Assembly (NCBI GenBank): GCA_902792085.1
Contig: CADAYE010000007.1
Location: 109,146-173,145 of the forward strand
From: an uncultured bacterium
Lineage (GTDB): Bacteria; Cyanobacteriota; Vampirovibrionia; Gastranaerophilales; Gastranaerophilaceae
Reading direction: 5' to 3'
DNA: 64,000 nucleotides
Shown: positions 1 to 8,855 of the stretch, one piece after another
Layout: each line of letters begins with the position of its first letter
Numbering within the stretch: the stretch's first letter is position 1
Translations under genes and position numbers: made by a program
Notes under the pieces: generated by a model
What the model saw: only the letters and a program-made list of their open reading frames with translations
What the model was told of the DNA's origin: nothing
The model's database searches: none

Positions 1-1
1 T

Positions 2-418
2 TTTGAAAATGCGCTGACTGTTTATCGTAACGCACTTGAACTTGACCCTAAAAATGCAAAAATTCACTGTAATTTGGGATTTTTATATTGGGGCCAGGGC
101 CAAACTCAGGAAGCTATCAGAGAATATGAGCATGCTATTGAGTATGACGATACTTATGCAATTGCCTATAACAATTTGGGCGTAATATATCTTGACGATT
201 TGGGCAGAGTAGCGCCTGCTATTGAAATGTTTAAAAAAGCGGTAGAAAATAACCCCAATTATGCGTTGGCGCATTTCAATCTTGCCCGTTCCGTTGCAAT
301 AACAGGGGATAAAATTGAGGCTGCAAAACTTTATCAGATTGCGCAGGATGTAAACAAAATTACCGGCGAAATTGACCCTCAGGATATAATTGATAAAATC
401 AACGCATTGTTTGATTAG
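2..418 (+). CDS. TPR-repeat protein, 3' part only
   Basis: The reading frame is open from the first bases of the window, so this is the C-terminal part of a longer gene whose start lies upstream. About 138 residues are visible. They consist of tandem 34-residue tetratricopeptide repeats with the usual pattern (for example AYNNLGVIYLD and ALAHFNLARS), followed by a short helical tail. TPR arrays are helical scaffolds for protein-protein contacts; no catalytic domain is visible in this part. An internal TTG at 74 could be mistaken for a start, but the TPR pattern continues upstream of it. Several other TPR proteins occur in this window, which is common in this lineage. The partner and role are unknown. 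Confidence 0.85.
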   Translation, partial: FENALTVYRNALELDPKNAKIHCNLGFLYWGQGQTQEAIREYEHAIEYDDTYAIAYNNLGVIYLDDLGRVAPAIEMFKKAVENNPNYALAHFNLARSVAITGDKIEAAKLYQIAQDVNKITGEIDPQDIIDKINALFD

Positions 419-471
419 GGGTAATTATATTTTAAAATCAAATAAAGTATAATCATTGGGAGATAGGTTTT

Positions 472-751
472 CTACCTCTCCTACGAAGATACAAAGCGAA
501 CCGAAAAATTTTAAGATCCTGAAACAGTCTGGGCGCTTTGCGCTTGCGCATACATGGTCACACGACTTGTTTCTCGTCGGTTCCCTTTGTAAAGTTCAGG
601 ATGACAAAATTTTTCGTGTGAGCCTGTATGCCTTGTGCTGGATGTCAACGAAGTTGACAGGAGAGGGTATTATCTACAAACCCTCTCTCATTTTTCAAAT
701 GTTCAAAATAAATTTCTTACATTGAAAAATTTCTCTCCCCCAAGGGAGATA
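472..751. repeat. Dispersed non-coding repeat (family B), copy 1
   Basis: This intergenic stretch matches 28082-28289 in several blocks: a CTACCTCTCC start, a GATACAAAGCGAAC block, GTGAGCCTGTATGCCTTGTG, and an end of the type TTGAAAAATT..CTCTCCCC..GGGAGATAG. The two ends are inverted (CTACCTCTCC versus the reverse complement of the terminal block, CTATCTCCCC, 8 of 10), so it looks like a MITE-type unit. An internal piece is the widespread GATCCTGAA..TTCAGGATGACAA hairpin in degenerate form. Open frames inside it have no coding character. Confidence 0.6.
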
Positions 752-767
752 GTGTAAACCATCTATT

Positions 768-878
768 AGATTTCTAACTTTCGGCAGCGCCTCAAGTTTA
801 AATCTTTTTCCCCACGCAGGGAAAAAGAAATATGTATTTGGTTGCCCCGAACTTGAAAACTGTCGGATTTAGATATCT
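768..878. repeat. Small element with imperfect terminal inverted repeats
   Basis: The left end AGATTTCTAACTTTCGGCAG and the reverse complement of the right end (AGATATCTAAATCCGACAG) are similar over about 20 bases. The centre holds a hairpin, CTTTTTCCC with GGGAAAAAG. With the family B repeat just upstream it fills the 546-base gap between the TPR gene and the Q/P-rich gene. No gene is visible in that gap. Confidence 0.4.
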
Positions 879-898
879 ATAAACGATAATAACAAAAT

Positions 899-925
899 AA
901 AAACGGTCGGAGGAGTTCCGACCGA
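899..925 (-). terminator. Intrinsic terminator of the Q/P-rich gene
   Basis: Read on the minus strand, a 7-bp GC-rich stem (CGGTCGG / CCGACCG) with a 7-base loop is followed by TTTTTATTTT. It lies about 40 bases after the stop codon of the minus-strand gene at 965-1678. Confidence 0.8.
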
Positions 926-964
926 AGATATTAGGGTTAATTATTTATAGAAAGGGGTATAAAA

Positions 965-1678
965 CTAAACTTGTTGTGGTTGAGCATCTGCCTGTTGTTT
1001 TCTGTTGCTGTTTGTAAACGCATCAATAACAGAACCGATTGCCCAGCCTGCGATTGCCAACGCAGGAACTTTTATTGCAAGGCTTTTGAGGTTGAATGCG
1101 CTTGATAGCCCTGCACCTTTGCAAAGTTTGACTATTCCGCCTGCAAGTGCCGTGCCGATACCTGCAAGAATACCTGTCGATTTTCCTGTGTTGGTAACTT
1201 CATATACATTACCTTTTTCGGTAATTCTAATATTGGGATTTTCAGCCATTAATTTTTCGTTGTATTCGCTAATCTGTTCAGGTGTCAGTTGTGTTTGTTC
1301 CTGAACTTGTTGTCCGCTAAATGCAGGGTAATAAGGATTTTGGGCTTGCGGATACTGAACCTGTGGTTGAATTTGTTGTTGAGGATACTGAATCGGTTGT
1401 TGATATTGCGGCTGAACTTGCGCCTGTTGAGGTTGTTGTACCTGAGTTTGTTGTGTCGGAACATACATAGGTCCGAAAATACTTGCTCTTTGTTCATCAG
1501 TTATATTGCCTGTTTTCAATTCTGTCGGCATCATAAAATCATTTGAATAATCCTTTGGCATTCCAAAAAGACTGCTTGTCATAGGATTACTAAAACATGT
1601 ATTGAAACCTGTTGAAAATGTTGCCGGTGTTGTTGCAGTCGTTGTGCTGCCTACCTGTGATACTAAACCATTACCCAT
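965..1678 (-). CDS. Hypothetical Q/P-rich protein with C-terminal hydrophobic segment
   Basis: 237 residues. An N-terminal Ser/Thr-rich stretch is followed by a long low-complexity region of Gln, Pro and Tyr (about residues 75-130). Then comes a short ordered part containing NPNIRITEKGNVYEVTNTGK, and a Gly/Ala-rich hydrophobic region (about 170-222) that could be one or two membrane-inserting helices. There is no classical signal peptide. The ribosome binding site AGGAAAGG precedes the ATG, and a strong terminator follows the gene, so it is a single-gene unit. Upstream it carries the motif ACTTTATATAGAAGTAAGGG, shared with 46666 and 47166. I do not recognise the family. Low-complexity Q/P composition suggests a surface or secreted protein, which is inference. 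Confidence 0.75.
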   Translation of the reverse strand: MGNGLVSQVGSTTTATTPATFSTGFNTCFSNPMTSSLFGMPKDYSNDFMMPTELKTGNITDEQRASIFGPMYVPTQQTQVQQPQQAQVQPQYQQPIQYPQQQIQPQVQYPQAQNPYYPAFSGQQVQEQTQLTPEQISEYNEKLMAENPNIRITEKGNVYEVTNTGKSTGILAGIGTALAGGIVKLCKGAGLSSAFNLKSLAIKVPALAIAGWAIGSVIDAFTNSNRKQQADAQPQQV

Positions 1679-1714
1679 AATAAAATAACCTTTCCTACAA
1701 AAATAATTAAATAA

Positions 1715-1734
1715 CCCTTACTTCTATATAAAGT
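1715..1734 (-). promoter_or_regulatory. Shared upstream motif, copy 1
   Basis: On the minus strand this reads ACTTTATATAGAAGTAAGGG, 36 bases before the ATG of the Q/P-rich gene. It differs from 46626-46643 only by a 2-base insertion and resembles 47136-47154. The TATATA core may serve as a -10 region. Confidence 0.5.
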
Positions 1735-1815
1735 TTTTTTGTTTTCAAAAATTGCCTGTTTATTAAAATTTGTTAACAAAAGTTGAAAAAATCAATAAAA
1801 TTGTATAATTACATT

Positions 1816-2370
1816 ATGGAAAAGTCGTTTTTCAGCATATTCAAAACATTTTTTAAAGTAGGAACATTACTTTTAGGCGGAGGATATGTTATTTTGCCGC
1901 TATTGTCTTGTGAACTTGTCGATAAAAAAGGCTGGATAACATCTGACGAATTGTGCGAATATTATACGATTAGTACAAGTCTGCCAGGTGTAATTGCAAT
2001 AAATACCGCCGTATTTACAGGACGAAAACTTCTCGGGACAAAAGGGGCTGTTGCATCAATCTTAGGGGTTACTTTACCGTCATTTTTGGTAATAGTTTTG
2101 CTTGCTTCGGTATTGAGCGAACTTGTTCGCTTTAACCACATAAATTACATATTTTGGGGAGTCGGAATTGGTGTTGTTGCGCTTTTATGCTTTGCTGTAA
2201 AAGAAATGTGGCCAAAATGCGTAACTGACAAATTTACTTCTGCTATTTATGTTTTGTGTCTAATTCTTGCACTATGGGGTGAAATTTCTCCTGCGATAAT
2301 AGTTATATTTGCAATAATTAGCGGACTTGTGGTTCAGTTTATAAAAAACAGGAGGAAAAGTAATGATTAA
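1816..2370 (+). CDS. chrA: Chromate transporter-type protein, first half-protein (CHR family)
   Basis: 184 residues, the size of short-chain CHR proteins, which work as pairs of homologous halves. The N-terminal FKVGTLLLGGGYVILPLL and the ISTSLPGVIAINTAVFTG block are the characteristic CHR signatures. Five to six membrane helices follow. The substrate is annotated as chromate in the family, but in gut anaerobes the true anion is uncertain. The start at 1816 is chosen because a TATAAT box at 1804-1809 lies six bases before this ATG. An alternative TTG start at 1783 overlaps the promoter and adds residues not typical of the family. The gene overlaps the second half-gene by 8 bases. Confidence 0.85.
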   Translation: MEKSFFSIFKTFFKVGTLLLGGGYVILPLLSCELVDKKGWITSDELCEYYTISTSLPGVIAINTAVFTGRKLLGTKGAVASILGVTLPSFLVIVLLASVLSELVRFNHINYIFWGVGIGVVALLCFAVKEMWPKCVTDKFTSAIYVLCLILALWGEISPAIIVIFAIISGLVVQFIKNRRKSND

Positions 2371-2905
2371 ACTCCTGTTACAAATATTTATTCAGTATTT
2401 TTATATCGGATTATTTTCTTTTGGCGGAGGATATGCAACACTTCCGTTTTTGTATGAAATTGCGGAAAAATTTAAATGGTTTAGTGTAACTCAATTAACA
2501 GACATGATTGCTGTATCTTCAGTTACTCCGGGACCTGTCGGTATAAACATGGCAACATTTTCAGGGTTCACAACGGCAGGGATAGTTGGTGCGATTTGCG
2601 CTACTTTTGCAATTGTTCTCCCGTCTTTTATTTTTGTTTCTGTTGTGTATAAAATTCTTGATAAATTCAAAGAAAATTCTTATGTTCAAAGTTGTGTAAA
2701 AGCACTGAAGCCGGCAGGTTGCGCGCTTTTATCTGCAGTTGGGATAAAACTTTTATTCACTTCTAATTTGCATTTGCTCGGTTTTTTATGCCTTGCGCTA
2801 TTTTTAATTACAGGTTTTATAAAAAAACGTGATCCGCTTTTCTATTTGGGAGTTTCGGCATTATTTGGGCTTGTAATCGGGCATCTGCATTGGATAGGCG
2901 TTTAA
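2363..2905 (+). CDS. chrA: Chromate transporter-type protein, second half-protein (CHR family)
   Basis: 180 residues, homologous to the preceding protein: FSFGGGYATLPFLYE and SSVTPGPVGINMATFSG are the same two signatures. It should sit in the inner membrane in opposite orientation to its partner. It is translated from an ATG inside the end of the first gene, with AGGAGG-like bases (GGAGGAAAAGTA) just upstream, so the two are co-transcribed and probably translationally coupled. The two-gene short-chain CHR arrangement is standard; nothing unusual is seen. Confidence 0.87.
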   Translation: MIKLLLQIFIQYFYIGLFSFGGGYATLPFLYEIAEKFKWFSVTQLTDMIAVSSVTPGPVGINMATFSGFTTAGIVGAICATFAIVLPSFIFVSVVYKILDKFKENSYVQSCVKALKPAGCALLSAVGIKLLFTSNLHLLGFLCLALFLITGFIKKRDPLFYLGVSALFGLVIGHLHWIGV

Positions 2906-3060
2906 TAAATTTTCTTGTTACAAATTATTAAGAAAGTCAAAAAGTTTTTATCTCCCGAAATTCAATATATACAATAGTTTTATATATTGTTACAAAATCT
3001 ATGATATTCTTGAAAATCGTTTATTATATAATACTTTCAAGAGGGATATAAATTAACCGC

Positions 3061-4149
3061 ATGGCTAAAATTAATATATTACAATGGTTGTATAAACATT
3101 CACCTGTAAACTTTTACAGTATAACCGAAAACGGGGAAACCATTATAAAATCCATAAATAATACCTTTAGAGGTTATAAATATAACAAAATATTTTCCGA
3201 TGAAGATTTGAACAATTTAAGAAAGGTTATAAAAAATTTCAAGAGATTTTCAACGGTAGCGGTGCTTTTGTTTTATTTAATTCTTGTTTACGGATTTGTT
3301 TTCCCGAATTATCAACTTTTTACCAATAACAATTTGAAAATTGCGATTATTGTTTTTGCACTTGTTTTACCGTTTGTTATTCTTTGGCTTATTTCATTAT
3401 TATTTGAGTTTTATCTGAGTAAGAAATACGGTTGTTTTGAAAGAACACGTTTCCCTATGACAAATATTATCGAAATACAGTCATATAGAGATTTTAAGTT
3501 AGAAATTTTAAAAATTTTCTTGTTATTAATGGCTATTGGCGGAATTTATTTATGGATTGGTTCGCCTTATGAAACGACTTTGAATTTGATAAATAAGGGG
3601 AAATATTCTGATGCTGTAAAGATGACAACTTTATGGTCAAAAATTTTGCCTGTTGATGCACAGTGGTATTCTTTACGAGGATATGCAAAATTTTATGACG
3701 GGGATTATAAAGGTGCTATAGAAGATTATGACAAGGCTTATATTCTCAAAAATAATGAATACAAAAGTATGAGTTTTGATAATAAAATTTACATCAAATA
3801 TATTTTAAATGATTATGAATCTGCAATAGATGATTTTGATAATGAGATCAAAAAAACCGAAGATGAAGGTGAAAGAGATTCTCTGCTATGGGATAAAGCG
3901 CAGTTTTTATACAATATTGGTGAATATAAAAATGCTCTCAAAATCTATGATGAACTTATAAAAAAATCCGAAGATGACAGAATTTATTTGATAGAAAACC
4001 GTCTTTATTATGAAAGAGCGCAGGTTTACAGAAGTCTTGGCAGGGAAAAAGAAGCATTATCCGATGAACAAAAGGCGCAGGAACTTGATCTTGATATAGA
4101 ATATCAGACTTCAATACCTGAACCTGTTTTGATTTTGGAAGAAGCATAG
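3061..4149 (+). CDS. Membrane-anchored TPR protein
   Basis: 362 residues. Two hydrophobic helices at about residues 65-83 and 92-113 and a third near 148-167 anchor the protein. The C-terminal half (about 170-345) is built of TPR-like units such as AQWYSLRGYAKFYDGDYKGAIEDYDKAYIL. The first 60 residues look soluble. A purine-rich GAGGGA precedes the ATG at longer than usual spacing. The family is not recognised. The topology suggests an inner-membrane scaffold with TPRs on one face. It stands between chrA and a secreted hypothetical with no clear operon partner. Confidence 0.8.
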   Translation: MAKINILQWLYKHSPVNFYSITENGETIIKSINNTFRGYKYNKIFSDEDLNNLRKVIKNFKRFSTVAVLLFYLILVYGFVFPNYQLFTNNNLKIAIIVFALVLPFVILWLISLLFEFYLSKKYGCFERTRFPMTNIIEIQSYRDFKLEILKIFLLLMAIGGIYLWIGSPYETTLNLINKGKYSDAVKMTTLWSKILPVDAQWYSLRGYAKFYDGDYKGAIEDYDKAYILKNNEYKSMSFDNKIYIKYILNDYESAIDDFDNEIKKTEDEGERDSLLWDKAQFLYNIGEYKNALKIYDELIKKSEDDRIYLIENRLYYERAQVYRSLGREKEALSDEQKAQELDLDIEYQTSIPEPVLILEEA

Positions 4150-4204
4150 ATTTAGTAATGTAAATAAATGATGATTTTTTTTGCAGAATTATTATAATAT
4201 TTGT

Positions 4205-4849
4205 ATGAGAGAGTGCGCACTTTTTTTGGTAATATTATCATTAGTTCTTGTTTCAGGTAACAGTTGTTTTGCAAAAGATAAACTTCCACCCGGGCAGGGT
4301 TATGTTGGCTCTTTGCCTGTTTTGACCCGAAATTACGGTTCAAATGAAGAAGCAACTGATAAAACTCCTGCTTCTGTTTCCCCAATTCCGTCAAGGGATT
4401 TTAATTCCGAGCGAGAAATCAAGCCTGCGCCGATTGAAGATCCGTCTTTTGTAAATATTATTTTGAAAACTGACAAGACTTCAAAATATGCAAATGACCT
4501 GAATGAATTTATTCCTTTGTTGGAAGAAATTTATGATATGCTTGATGAAAACAAAAGTGTTCAGATTTTTAATGCAAAAGTTTATTATTTTAATAAGAGT
4601 GTGGATTATTTTAGGGATAAGTATGCAGGAAAACCGGAAAGCCAATTTGTTTCGTATAAAAGACTGTTAGAATTAAACACTCATTCTCGTTCGATTTCGC
4701 AATTGAGAATGGAAGCGGAAAAATATAATCCGTATTTGTCATACGGCAGTGAGGGTTATATTTACAACCCTAATAACCTGAGAGAGCAAATGGGTTATCT
4801 TAAAAACGAAATAAGACAAACTATCCTGCTTTTGAGAGAATCAAATTAA
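4205..4849 (+). CDS. Secreted or periplasmic hypothetical protein
   Basis: 214 residues. The start at 4205 gives a clean signal peptide (MRECALFLVILSLVLVSG, cleavage near NSCFAKD), possibly a lipoprotein-like Cys at position 21. The mature part is charged and mostly helical, with a Pro/Ser-rich linker after the signal and no domain I recognise. A TATAAT at 4193-4198 lies six bases before the ATG, so the message is probably leaderless; the upstream ATG at 4181 would lie before the transcription start. Function unknown. Confidence 0.75.
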   Translation: MRECALFLVILSLVLVSGNSCFAKDKLPPGQGYVGSLPVLTRNYGSNEEATDKTPASVSPIPSRDFNSEREIKPAPIEDPSFVNIILKTDKTSKYANDLNEFIPLLEEIYDMLDENKSVQIFNAKVYYFNKSVDYFRDKYAGKPESQFVSYKRLLELNTHSRSISQLRMEAEKYNPYLSYGSEGYIYNPNNLREQMGYLKNEIRQTILLLRESN

Positions 4850-4935
4850 TTAAGCAATTTTAATCAGGCGTGTATTCAAGCAAATCTGCAATTAAAATAT
4901 TTAATTTATACTTCAAGTAAATGCCAGATGTGTTT

Positions 4936-7221
4936 TTAATCCTGTTGTTCTTTTTTGTATCCGCATTTGATACTTGAACAGGTTATAACCTCCCCGCTTT
5001 TGAGGGTTTTCTTGACTAAAAGTTCACCACACTGAGGACATTTTTCGCCTGTCGGTTCGTTCCACAGTACAAAATTACAGTCCGGATATTTGTCGCATCC
5101 GTAAAATACTGTTCCACGTTTTGATTTACGTTCAACTATTGTTCCTTTCCCGCATTTTGGGCAGGTTACACCTGTTGATTTACGGTAAGGCTTTCTAAAA
5201 CCGCAATCAGGTGAGGTACATTCAAGGTATTTCCCGTATGGCCCGATTTTAAATACCATATCAGAACCGCATTTTTCGCATTTTTCTTCACAAATTTCCT
5301 GCGGTTTTGCTTCGCCGTTTTCGTCAGTATCGTTTTCCAATTCCTGCAACACATTCAAAGACATTGCCGTTTTACACTCCGGATAACCGCTGCAACCCAA
5401 AAATTGCGAACCTGTTTTGCTTGAACGCAAAACCATTGGTTTACCACAATTCGGGCATTTAATATTACTTGAAACAGTTACTCTTTGTGCCGTTTGCATT
5501 ACCTTATTAACTTCATCCATAAACGGAGCATAAAAATCCTTTAAAACCTTTACCCAATCAACTTTTTTATCGGCTATTTCATCTAACTTTGCTTCCATGC
5601 CTGCAGTAAATTTGTAATCCATAATGTCAGAAAATTCGGCAACTAACTGTTTTGAAACCGCACGACCTAAAAGTGTCGGGAAAAGTGCTTTGTTTTTCTT
5701 TTCAACATATTTTCTTGTCTGAATTACGGTGATAATCGTTGCATAAGTCGAAGGACGGCCGATTCCGTATTCTTCTAATGCTTTGACTAATGATGCTTCG
5801 TTGTATCTTGGCGGCGGTTGGGTAAAGTGTTGTTTTGGTTCGACTTTTTTACATACAACCTTGTCGCCTTTATCTAAATCAGGAATTTTTGCATCGGCTT
5901 CTTTGCCTTCTTCTTCCTCATCATCATTGTAAAGTGTTAAAAATCCGTCGAACATGACCTTGCTTGTCCCTGCTTTGAGCGTGTAATCGCCTGCTTCAAT
6001 TTCTATTGATTTGTTTGCAATTTCGGCAGGTGCCATCTGTGAAGACATGAATTTTTCCCAAATTAGTTTATAAAGTTTGTATTGGTCATTATCAAGATAT
6101 TTTTTTATGCTGTCAGGTGTTCTTTCAGGATAAGCCGGACGAATTGCTTCGTGTGCGTCCTGAACATTTTGTTTGCCTTTTGCATAAATATTGGCTTCTT
6201 TTGGGTAATATTTTTCACCGTAGTTTTGCAAAATAAAATCGTGAGCCATATTTTGTGCATCATCTGATACTCGAACAGAGTCGGTTCTCATATAAGTAAT
6301 CAAACCGACAGGTGCGCCGTCAATTTCAACACCTTCATACAGTTTTTGGGCAACCTGCATGGTTTTTGAAACCCCGAAACCAAGTTTTGAACTTGCCGCA
6401 CGCTGCATTGTTGAAGTAATAAACGGTGCGGTCGGTTTTCTTTTTATAGTCTTTTTGGTAACCTTTGAAACATTATATTCAGTTGAAGGGTTCGTCAGGT
6501 AATCAACGATTTTTTGTGCTTCTTCCTGATTTTTAATCGTTTTTTCAACAGATTTACATTTGATTTTTGAAAGTTCTGCCTCAAACTGCTTGCCCTCTTT
6601 ATCAAGATTTGCATGAATTGACCAATATTCCTGAGGCTTGAATGCTTCAATTTCTTCTTCTCTTTCGCAAATCATTCTGAGAGCAACCGATTGAACACGA
6701 CCTGCCGAAAGTTTACGGTTGCCCATTTCTTTCCACAAAACAGGGGATAATTTGTAACCCACAAGTTTATCTAAAATTTGTCTTGTCTGTTGTGCTTTAA
6801 CCATATCCATATCGATTCCGCGCGGATTTTCAACGGAATGTTTTACTGCTTTTGGGGTAATTTCGTTAAATACAATACGATAAATTTTTTCATCAGGCAC
6901 TTTCAAAATCTGACGAACATGCCATGCAATAGCTTCTCCTTCACGATCGGGGTCGGATGCGAGGTATATTTTACCCGCTTTTTTTGCCAAATCATTGAGT
7001 TTGCGGACAACCTGTTGTTTGCCTGGGATAATCTCGAATTTCATCTCAAAATTTTTGTTTACATCAAAGCCCAAATTCTCTGTTGCAGGGTCTTTTGTCG
7101 GCAAATTGCGTACATGACCGTAACTTGCCTCAATCTGGAAACTGTCGCCCAATATTTTTTTAATTGTTTTTGATTTAGCCGGTGATTCGACTATTACTAA
7201 TGATTTTTCCTGTGCTGCCAT
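4936..7221 (-). CDS. topA: DNA topoisomerase I (type IA)
   Basis: 761 residues, normal for bacterial TopA. It relaxes negative supercoils through a tyrosine-DNA intermediate. The Toprim domain starts at the N-terminus (LVIVESPAKSKTIKKILG, with SDPDREGEAIAWH holding the acidic metal ligands). The active-site tyrosine is in GLITYMRTDSVRVS. The C-terminus carries four zinc-ribbon-like units with CxxC pairs (CPNCGKPM, CEKCGSDM, CPKCGKGT, CPQCGELL). It follows dprA by 58 bases on the same strand, so the two are probably co-transcribed. A dprA-topA pairing is common in bacteria. Confidence 0.97.
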   Translation of the reverse strand: MAAQEKSLVIVESPAKSKTIKKILGDSFQIEASYGHVRNLPTKDPATENLGFDVNKNFEMKFEIIPGKQQVVRKLNDLAKKAGKIYLASDPDREGEAIAWHVRQILKVPDEKIYRIVFNEITPKAVKHSVENPRGIDMDMVKAQQTRQILDKLVGYKLSPVLWKEMGNRKLSAGRVQSVALRMICEREEEIEAFKPQEYWSIHANLDKEGKQFEAELSKIKCKSVEKTIKNQEEAQKIVDYLTNPSTEYNVSKVTKKTIKRKPTAPFITSTMQRAASSKLGFGVSKTMQVAQKLYEGVEIDGAPVGLITYMRTDSVRVSDDAQNMAHDFILQNYGEKYYPKEANIYAKGKQNVQDAHEAIRPAYPERTPDSIKKYLDNDQYKLYKLIWEKFMSSQMAPAEIANKSIEIEAGDYTLKAGTSKVMFDGFLTLYNDDEEEEGKEADAKIPDLDKGDKVVCKKVEPKQHFTQPPPRYNEASLVKALEEYGIGRPSTYATIITVIQTRKYVEKKNKALFPTLLGRAVSKQLVAEFSDIMDYKFTAGMEAKLDEIADKKVDWVKVLKDFYAPFMDEVNKVMQTAQRVTVSSNIKCPNCGKPMVLRSSKTGSQFLGCSGYPECKTAMSLNVLQELENDTDENGEAKPQEICEEKCEKCGSDMVFKIGPYGKYLECTSPDCGFRKPYRKSTGVTCPKCGKGTIVERKSKRGTVFYGCDKYPDCNFVLWNEPTGEKCPQCGELLVKKTLKSGEVITCSSIKCGYKKEQQD

Positions 7222-7279
7222 TTTATTCCTTATAAAAAATTATTCTTCATATCCCCTCGCCCTTGGAGAGAGGATTTAT

Positions 7280-8365
7280 TTAAAACGCTTTATATCTATC
7301 CCCGCCTACTTGTTTTATTATGCCTTTTAGTTCCATGGTTGTCAAGTTCATAAGCAGATTATCAAAACTTAAACCCGTCAGAGAAAGCAATTCATCTACT
7401 CCTCGCTCCTCTATTTTGACATATTCATAAATTTTTTCCTCATCAGGGGTTAATGTCGGCAGAGTTAATTGGGTCTGAACTTCCTTTTTAATCTCCCACC
7501 CCAAAGCATCAAGAATATCAGAACTTTCAGTCACCATAGTTGCACCGTTTTTGAGAAGTTTGTAAATCCCTTGAGTATTCGGATTTGAAATTTCTCCCGG
7601 AATACACATCAGTTCTCTGCCCTGTTCCAGCGTGAGATTTGCTGTAATCAGCGCACCGCTTTGAATCCCTGCTTCTGCTACCAATGTGCCGTAACTTAGC
7701 CCTGACACAATTCTGTTTCTCTGCGGAAATCTGAATTTTATCGGTTCAAAACTCGGATAATATTCAGTTACAACTGCCCCGTAACCGTTTTCTATATTTT
7801 CATAAAGAGTTTTATTTTGGGTCGGATAAACATAATCGAAACCGCTTGCAATAACTCCGATAGTTTTTAAATTATTCTCAATGGCTGATGTGTGTGCAAC
7901 AGTGTCAATCCCTGATGCAAGACCTGAAACTATACAAATATCAGTGCTGCCAAGTCCTGAAATTATATTTTTTAAATTATTTCTTGAATTTGTACTCGCC
8001 TTTCTTGAACCTACAATGGCTAAAGTTTTTTCAAGATTACAGTCAAAAAGTTTTCCTTTATAGTACAAAACTGTGGGTGGATTTTCTATATTTTTTAGCA
8101 TTTTTGGATAATTTTCATCTTCAAGCGTGAGAAAATTTATTCCTTTAGATTCAACATTTGCAAAAACCTTATCAATATCAACTTTATCTCTTAATTTTAT
8201 AAAATTTTGCGCCTGTTTAACAGATAAACCATCAATATTTTCAAGTTCTTTAGCATCTGAATTAAAGGCTTTTTCAATATCGCCAAAATAATCGTACAGC
8301 CGCTTTATAAACCTACTGTCGATTTGTTCTATTGATGAAAATGCTATCCAGTATTTGTAATTCAT
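7280..8365 (-). CDS. dprA: DNA processing protein A (natural transformation, RecA loader)
   Basis: 361 residues from the chosen ATG. An upstream in-frame ATG at 8389 falls in the adjacent palindromic repeat and adds eight atypical residues. An N-terminal HhH/SAM-like region leads into the Rossmann-type SMF domain with LAIVGSRKAS, IVSGLASGIDTVAHTSAI and FPQRNRIVSGLSYGTLVAEA. The C-terminal 65 residues form the winged-helix domain typical of DprA. The protein binds incoming single-stranded DNA and loads RecA. Its presence suggests, but does not prove, competence; no com genes are in the window. It is the first gene of the dprA-topA unit. Confidence 0.95.
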   Translation of the reverse strand: MNYKYWIAFSSIEQIDSRFIKRLYDYFGDIEKAFNSDAKELENIDGLSVKQAQNFIKLRDKVDIDKVFANVESKGINFLTLEDENYPKMLKNIENPPTVLYYKGKLFDCNLEKTLAIVGSRKASTNSRNNLKNIISGLGSTDICIVSGLASGIDTVAHTSAIENNLKTIGVIASGFDYVYPTQNKTLYENIENGYGAVVTEYYPSFEPIKFRFPQRNRIVSGLSYGTLVAEAGIQSGALITANLTLEQGRELMCIPGEISNPNTQGIYKLLKNGATMVTESSDILDALGWEIKKEVQTQLTLPTLTPDEEKIYEYVKIEERGVDELLSLTGLSFDNLLMNLTTMELKGIIKQVGGDRYKAF

Positions 8366-8379
8366 AATTTTTACCTGTA

Positions 8380-8490
8380 GGCGTGGCAACGCCGACCTAC
8401 ATCCTACATCCTGTCATCCCGCACTTGATGCGGGATCTTTTCTTGTCGGCATAGTAATGCCGACCTACATTATGTCATTCTGAGCGAAAC
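8380..8490. repeat. Cluster of short palindromic repeats
   Basis: Three dispersed repeat types lie side by side upstream of dprA. They are a GGCGTGGCAACGCC / GTCGGCATAGTAATGCCGAC-type hairpin flanked by GTAGG..CCTAC, a GTCATCCCGCACTTGATGCG hairpin followed by GGATCTTTT, and GTCATTCTGAGCGAAACGAA. The same types recur elsewhere in the window. No gene is visible here. Confidence 0.6.
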
Positions 8491-8526
8491 GAAGAATATC
8501 ACTCAAATTGCTTAAGACCTTCTATA

Positions 8527-8676
8527 CTAATCTTTACAATTTTCTTTTACATAGTCTATAACTAATTTTGTACCCAAATTCCCTGCGGTACGGTTTTGTT
8601 CTTGTGCTAATTTTTTAAATTTTTCAAAGACATCATTATCAATAAGTAATGTTAATCTCTTTTTTTCTTTACCCAT
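8527..8676 (-). CDS. Small ribbon-helix-helix-type DNA-binding protein
   Basis: 49 residues. The N-terminal KKRLTLLIDNDVFEKFKKLA is the typical beta strand plus first helix of a ribbon-helix-helix (CopG/Arc-like) repressor, and QNRTAGNLGTKLVIDYVKEN fits the second helix. Such proteins bind DNA as dimers inserting the beta ribbon. AAAAGG precedes the ATG. Immediately upstream are direct repeats spaced exactly 10 bp and a perfect inverted repeat, good candidates for its own operator. The divergent neighbour is a small broken gene; the pair recalls toxin-antitoxin or plasmid-type modules, but that is inference. Confidence 0.8.
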   Translation of the reverse strand: MGKEKKRLTLLIDNDVFEKFKKLAQEQNRTAGNLGTKLVIDYVKENCKD

Positions 8677-8704
8677 AAGTTATACCTTTTTATAATTTAA
8701 TTAT

Positions 8705-8796
8705 ATTTTATTAAATTTTATTACATTTTATTTGACAATTCAATTCTATTTTATTATATTTAATTCTATAAAGTAGAATTAAATATAATAAAATAG
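8705..8796. promoter_or_regulatory. Operator/promoter region: 10-bp direct repeats plus perfect 23-bp inverted repeat
   Basis: ATTTTATTA occurs at 8705 and 8715, with ATTTTATTT at 8725, one helical turn apart. It occurs again at 8748 and inverted at 8786-8794. A perfect 23-bp inverted repeat spans 8746-8768 and 8774-8796 with a 5-base spacer. A plus-strand promoter, TTGACA (8732-8737), 17 bases, TATATT (8755-8760), is embedded so that its start point falls in the spacer of the inverted repeat. Phased repeats of this kind suit a ribbon-helix-helix repressor. Confidence 0.7.
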
Positions 8797-8855
8797 TTGG
8801 CTTTACTTAGCCGACATTGCAAATAACCGTTATTATTTTAATAAGGAGAAATACA

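Noticed and set aside
456..725. An 89-codon open frame in the gap after the first TPR gene
   Set aside because: It lies wholly in the dispersed family B repeat; the similar repeat at 28082-28289 does not keep the frame, and there is no coding composition.
8380..8490. Possible small RNA genes from the hairpins before dprA
   Set aside because: The hairpins are dispersed repeat types seen elsewhere in the window and have no promoter/terminator arrangement of their own.
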